A stretch of DNA of 64,000 nucleotides from contig NZ_CP136864.1 of the NCBI RefSeq assembly GCF_045689235.1, forward strand, positions 2,976,001-3,040,000. Reading direction: 5' to 3'. Under the pieces are notes generated by a model that saw only the letters and a program-made list of their open reading frames with translations, had not been told where the DNA came from and ran no database searches. This DNA is from Congregibacter variabilis (GTDB lineage Bacteria; Pseudomonadota; Gammaproteobacteria; Pseudomonadales; Halieaceae). Below are positions 60,640 to 64,000 of the stretch, piece by piece; the stretch's first letter is position 1, and the number at the start of each line of letters is the position of its first letter. The position numbers and the translations under genes are program-made.

Positions 60640-62646
60640 ATGAGCAACCCGTTTTTCGAGCCTCTGGCAGATACTGGCATCCCGGATTTTTCGGCGATCC
60701 GCTTTGAGCACTATCGCGAGGCTTTTGATCGCGGATTTGCACAGCAGCAGGATGAAATTCATGCCATCGCCTCTAATCCAGAGGCGGCCACTTTCGCGAA
60801 TACCCTTGAGGCTCTCGAGAACAGTGGTTCTTTGTTAACTCGCGTCGAGAATGTGTTCTGGAACCTGGCATCGTCGGACACCACCGCCGAATTGCAGGCG
60901 CTGGAGTGTGAAATATCACCGCAGGCCAGTGCGCACCGCAGTGCTATCTATACCAACGCGCAGCTATACGCTCGAGTGCGGACGGTGCGTGACGCTCAGG
61001 AGTCTCTGAGTGCTGAGCAGGAGCAGCTGCTCGAAAAAACTCGTCGGCGTTTTGTTCGCGCCGGAGCCGAACTTGCCGATACGCAACGCAGCAGAGTGAG
61101 CGCTATTACCGAGCAGTTGGCAGTGCTTTGCACCCGCTTTGGCCAAAACGTGCTGAGGGACAACAATGCCTACGCCCTTGTCTTAAGTCACGAGGAGGAT
61201 CTTGCGGGTTTGCCCGACTACGTTATCGAGATGGGCAGGAATGACGCTGGAGCGCGAGATATGACCGACGCCTGTGTGTTCACTCTCTCCCGGTCGTCGA
61301 TAACGCCCTTTTTGCAGTACGCGGACAATCGCGCGCTGCGCGAGGAGATTTACCGCGCTTACAGTAGTTGCGGTACCCGCAATGTCGACAATCGTCCGCT
61401 CATCAGTGAGATCGTGGCGCTGCGAAATGAGCGGGCACAGCTTCTGGGATTCGAAAGTCATGCGGACTTTATGCTTGATCACCGAATGGCAAAAACACCG
61501 TCAGCCGTGCGGGATTTGCTGGATCAGGTCTGGCAGCCCTGTCAGGAACAGGTCACCAGCGAGGCGACGGCGCTGGCAGCCTGTGCCGGGCTTTCGAGCG
61601 AGGAGGAGCTGGCGCCCTGGGACTGGTGGTACTACACCGAAAAACTGCGCCAGGAACGCTTTGATCTGGATCCTGATGAGATGAAGCAATATTTCAAACT
61701 GGAGAATGTTCGCGACGGTGTGTTTGAAGTCGCCAACAAGCTTTACGGTATTGTCTTTCGGGAGCGCAGTGATCTACCGGTTTATCACCCCGATGTGCAG
61801 GTCTATGAGGCTACCGAGGCCGACGGAACACTCATCGGCTACTTTCTATTTGATTTTTACATGCGGACCTCAAAACGTAGCGGTGCCTGGATGTCCGAGT
61901 TCCGCGCGCAGTCGAACAACGGCAAGCGCGTAACGCCCGTGATTGTTAACTGCTGTAATTTCCCAAAATCCGACCTCTGCTTACTGGGGGTAGATGAGGT
62001 TCGAACGCTGTTTCATGAGTTTGGGCATGGCCTGCATGGACTGCTAAGCAACGTGCGTTACGCGAGTCTGGGTGGAACCAAGGTGAAGCAGGACTTTGTA
62101 GAGTTGCCATCCCAGATTATGGAGCACTGGGCCATGGAGCCCTGTGTGCTCAGGTCCTATGCGCGGCATGTGCAAACGGATGCCCCGATACCTGACGCGC
62201 TCATCAGCAAGCTTAAAGCGTCAGAGCAATTCAATCAGGGCTTTGCCACGACGGAGTATCTGGCGGCCTGCTATCTGGATCTTGCCTGGCATAGTGATCC
62301 CAAGGCTGAGGAATGTGATGTCGATAAATTTGAAGCCAGGGCATTGAAAGACATTGGGATGCCCTCGGCGATTGATCCTCGCTATAAATCGACTTACTTC
62401 CAGCATATTTTTAGCGATGACAGCTATTCTGCAGGCTATTACGTCTACATATGGGCCGAGGTTCTCGACGCTGATGGTTTTGAGGCTTTCAAGGAACAGG
62501 GCCTGTTTGATCAGGCAATGGCAAGGGCCTTTCGTAGTCAGGTTTTGGAGCGTGGCGGCACTGCTGATCCTATGAGCCTGTATCGCGCCTTTCGGGGGAG
62601 AGACCCCGAGGTGATGCCGCTCCTGAGAAATCGCGGTCTGTTATAG
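60640..62646 (+). CDS. prlC: Oligopeptidase A (M3 family)
   Basis: 668 residues, AGGAA upstream of the ATG. Zinc motif HEFGHGLHGLLS with the later glutamate region, and the M3 blocks LDHRMAKTPSAVRDLL, WDWWYYTEKLRQERFDLD and FATTEYLAACYLDLAWH. The length is that of OpdA/PrlC or Dcp. It cleaves oligopeptides and signal-peptide fragments in the cytoplasm. DCP versus OpdA cannot be settled by eye. Confidence 0.9.
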   Translation: MSNPFFEPLADTGIPDFSAIRFEHYREAFDRGFAQQQDEIHAIASNPEAATFANTLEALENSGSLLTRVENVFWNLASSDTTAELQALECEISPQASAHRSAIYTNAQLYARVRTVRDAQESLSAEQEQLLEKTRRRFVRAGAELADTQRSRVSAITEQLAVLCTRFGQNVLRDNNAYALVLSHEEDLAGLPDYVIEMGRNDAGARDMTDACVFTLSRSSITPFLQYADNRALREEIYRAYSSCGTRNVDNRPLISEIVALRNERAQLLGFESHADFMLDHRMAKTPSAVRDLLDQVWQPCQEQVTSEATALAACAGLSSEEELAPWDWWYYTEKLRQERFDLDPDEMKQYFKLENVRDGVFEVANKLYGIVFRERSDLPVYHPDVQVYEATEADGTLIGYFLFDFYMRTSKRSGAWMSEFRAQSNNGKRVTPVIVNCCNFPKSDLCLLGVDEVRTLFHEFGHGLHGLLSNVRYASLGGTKVKQDFVELPSQIMEHWAMEPCVLRSYARHVQTDAPIPDALISKLKASEQFNQGFATTEYLAACYLDLAWHSDPKAEECDVDKFEARALKDIGMPSAIDPRYKSTYFQHIFSDDSYSAGYYVYIWAEVLDADGFEAFKEQGLFDQAMARAFRSQVLERGGTADPMSLYRAFRGRDPEVMPLLRNRGLL

Positions 62647-62732
62647 TGATGAGAAGTCAGCATTTCTAACAGCAATGCGAGCGACTTTTGATCGATTTGT
62701 TGTTACTCCATACCAATTAACGAGGCAGCTTT

Positions 62733-63935
62733 ATGAAGCTAGCGATCCTTTCCTGTGCACCGAATGCCTACAGCACCCGACGTTTAAAAGAGGCTGCTGA
62801 GCAGCGCGGCCACACTGTTAAGGTGCTCAATACCTTGAAGTTTGCTATCGATCTTGAAGAAGGATCGCCAGAGCTTTACTACCGCCAGAAACGCTTGAGT
62901 CATTACGATGCGGTTCTACCCAGAATTGGCGCATCCATTACTTACTACGGCACCGCGGTCGTCAGGCAGTTTCAGGAGATGGACGTGTTCTGCGCGAACA
63001 CTGCTCACGGCATAGCCAACTCCCGAGACAAACTACGTAGTCTGCAGATTCTCAGTCGCCATCATATCGGGCTCCCCAGAACGACGTTTGTGCGGGATCG
63101 TAAAGATGTGCTGCCAGCTATCGAGCGGGTAGGTGGCGCCCCGATCGTAATCAAACTCATTGAGGGTACTCAGGGCATCGGCGTCCTGTTGGCAGAGTCG
63201 GTGAAACAGGCCGAGTCTATTATCGAACTGCTGCAAAGCCAGAAACAAAATGTGCTGATTCAAAAATTCGTGGCGGAGAGCAAGGGTAAAGATATTCGTG
63301 CATTTGTGGTGGGTGACCAGGTAGTGGCGGCTATGCGCAGGGTTGCTCAGGGTCAGGAGTTTCGCAGTAACGTGCACCGGGGCGGCGTAGCGGAGCCGGT
63401 GGAGCTGGACGAGCGTTATCGGGAGACGGCCGTGCGCTGTGCTCAGATTCTCGGCCTTCGGGTGGCGGGTGTGGATATGCTGGAAGGCAAAGACGGGCCA
63501 CAGGTAATGGAGGTCAACTCATCGCCGGGTCTGGAAGGTATCGAAACCTGTACTGAATTAGACATTGCCGGCGCGATCGTTGATTACCTGGCAGCCCAGG
63601 TGGACTTCCCGGAGATCGACATCCGCCAGCGCCTGACCGTTAGCAAGGGCTACGGGGTGACCGAGCTGTATATCCCCGAGGGATCAAAGTTTGTGGGTCA
63701 GACCATCATGCAATCCACCGTGGAAGATAAGGATCTTAATGTCCTGACGCTGTACCGCGATGGCAAAGTGTTTCCTAACCCTCGTCGGGAGCGAGTGTTG
63801 GAAGCCGGTGATAAATTGCTGTGTTACGGCAAGCTCGAGGCAATGCGCGACATGATTCCAGCAAGGACCCAGCGCAAGCGCCGGCCAAAGGTTCAGGAAC
63901 TCGACACGGCTATTGCGACGACAACTGCGCAGTAA
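62733..63935 (+). CDS. rimK: RimK-type ATP-grasp ligase with C-terminal RCK_C (TrkA-C) domain
   Basis: 400 residues, GAGG about 8 bases before the ATG. Residues 1-290 are RimK: MKLAILSCAPNAYSTRRLKE, LPRIGASITYYGTAVVRQFE-like (here QFQEMD), GIANSRDKLRSLQ, VIKLIEGTQGIGV, and MEVNSSPGLEGIE. RimK adds glutamates to ribosomal protein S6. The usual protein is about 300 residues; here a further 100 follow, with TELYIPEGSKFVGQTI, LNVLTLYRDGKVFPNP and LEAGDKLLCYGKLEAM, which is the RCK_C ligand-binding domain of potassium-channel regulators. The last 25 residues are basic and low complexity. Confidence 0.9.
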   Translation: MKLAILSCAPNAYSTRRLKEAAEQRGHTVKVLNTLKFAIDLEEGSPELYYRQKRLSHYDAVLPRIGASITYYGTAVVRQFQEMDVFCANTAHGIANSRDKLRSLQILSRHHIGLPRTTFVRDRKDVLPAIERVGGAPIVIKLIEGTQGIGVLLAESVKQAESIIELLQSQKQNVLIQKFVAESKGKDIRAFVVGDQVVAAMRRVAQGQEFRSNVHRGGVAEPVELDERYRETAVRCAQILGLRVAGVDMLEGKDGPQVMEVNSSPGLEGIETCTELDIAGAIVDYLAAQVDFPEIDIRQRLTVSKGYGVTELYIPEGSKFVGQTIMQSTVEDKDLNVLTLYRDGKVFPNPRRERVLEAGDKLLCYGKLEAMRDMIPARTQRKRRPKVQELDTAIATTTAQ

Positions 63936-64000
63936 AAATGGCATTCCGATCTGTAGGAACTTAGGGAGCACTAGAACAGTCGTGACGGCAGAAAAAGCAT
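63936..64000. other. Window end, no gene seen
   Basis: 65 bases after rimK show no reading frame, hairpin or promoter that I can support. Confidence 0.6.

Noticed and set aside
1..64000. CRISPR arrays, insertion sequences, phage genes, rRNA, attachment sites
   Set aside because: None seen on either strand; the only tRNA has no integrase or direct repeat beside it.

Overview
The window looks like a chromosomal segment of an aerobic, marine-type gammaproteobacterium that makes bacteriochlorophyll, most plausibly a member of the OM60/NOR5 clade (Halieaceae). The main reason is an LH2-type pucBA pair with a PucC-family protein, embedded in ordinary gammaproteobacterial housekeeping and secreted-hydrolase genes. 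The taxonomic placement is inference. No phage, IS element, CRISPR array or rRNA operon was seen. One tRNA-Gly (anticodon CCC) is present.

Layout. 1-7.5 kb: the 5' end of a cysteine-synthase-like gene (minus strand, cut by the window edge), then a plus-strand run of secreted proteins: a TPR protein, two DUF3604 (PHP-like) proteins flanking a phospholipase-D-type lipoprotein, and a DUF6265-like protein. 7.5-10.7 kb: tRNA-Gly, a zinc-ribbon/Sel1 membrane protein, polyphosphate kinase 2, DUF2141, a damaged-looking DUF1272 protein and an outer-membrane barrel. 10.7-16.6 kb: a two-gene quaternary-amine ABC transporter (ATPase plus a substrate-binding/permease fusion), a PhzF-like gene with no standard start codon, then egtB and egtD for ergothioneine synthesis, followed by DUF427.

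17.5-27.7 kb: a long minus-strand train. In order of transcription it holds a secreted adenine-deaminase-like amidohydrolase, a HupE-type membrane protein, a SnoaL protein, an SDR, a Tat-exported amidohydrolase, an undescribed protein carrying TPLSxMLGLP repeats, pucB, pucA, pucC, peptide deformylase and a BKACE-family enzyme. pucBA has a textbook TGT-N12-ACA (PpsR/CrtJ-type) palindrome upstream and two tandem hairpins downstream. No reaction-centre, bch or crt genes lie within the window, so this antenna operon sits away from any photosynthesis gene cluster.

27.8-41.2 kb: two paralogous TolB-N/TPR membrane proteins bracket an exported S9 peptidase and an exported M20 carbamoylase-type hydrolase. 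An esterase-like lipoprotein, a TonB-dependent receptor, a DsrE protein and an alpha/beta hydrolase follow. 41.2-50.4 kb: a Wzz-type protein, cis/trans fatty-acid isomerase, a complex intergenic inverted-repeat element, an exported KatG, an unknown lipoprotein and a beta-lactamase-fold/SnoaL fusion. 50.5-55.7 kb: a SerA-like dehydrogenase followed by a tight NCS1 permease-HyuA-DUF917 operon. 55.7-64 kb: a second NylB-like serine hydrolase, an unknown membrane protein, tandem DUF4252 proteins, a YtcJ-like amidohydrolase, oligopeptidase A and a RimK protein with a C-terminal RCK_C domain.

Taken together, the genes suggest a mixotroph that gains supplementary energy from light and scavenges peptides, amides, purines or hydantoins and lipids with many exported hydrolases. 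It also defends itself against oxidative stress (KatG, ergothioneine) and membrane stress (Cti). The most interesting spot is 20.4-21.9 kb: the regulated pucBA unit and the repeat protein next to it.
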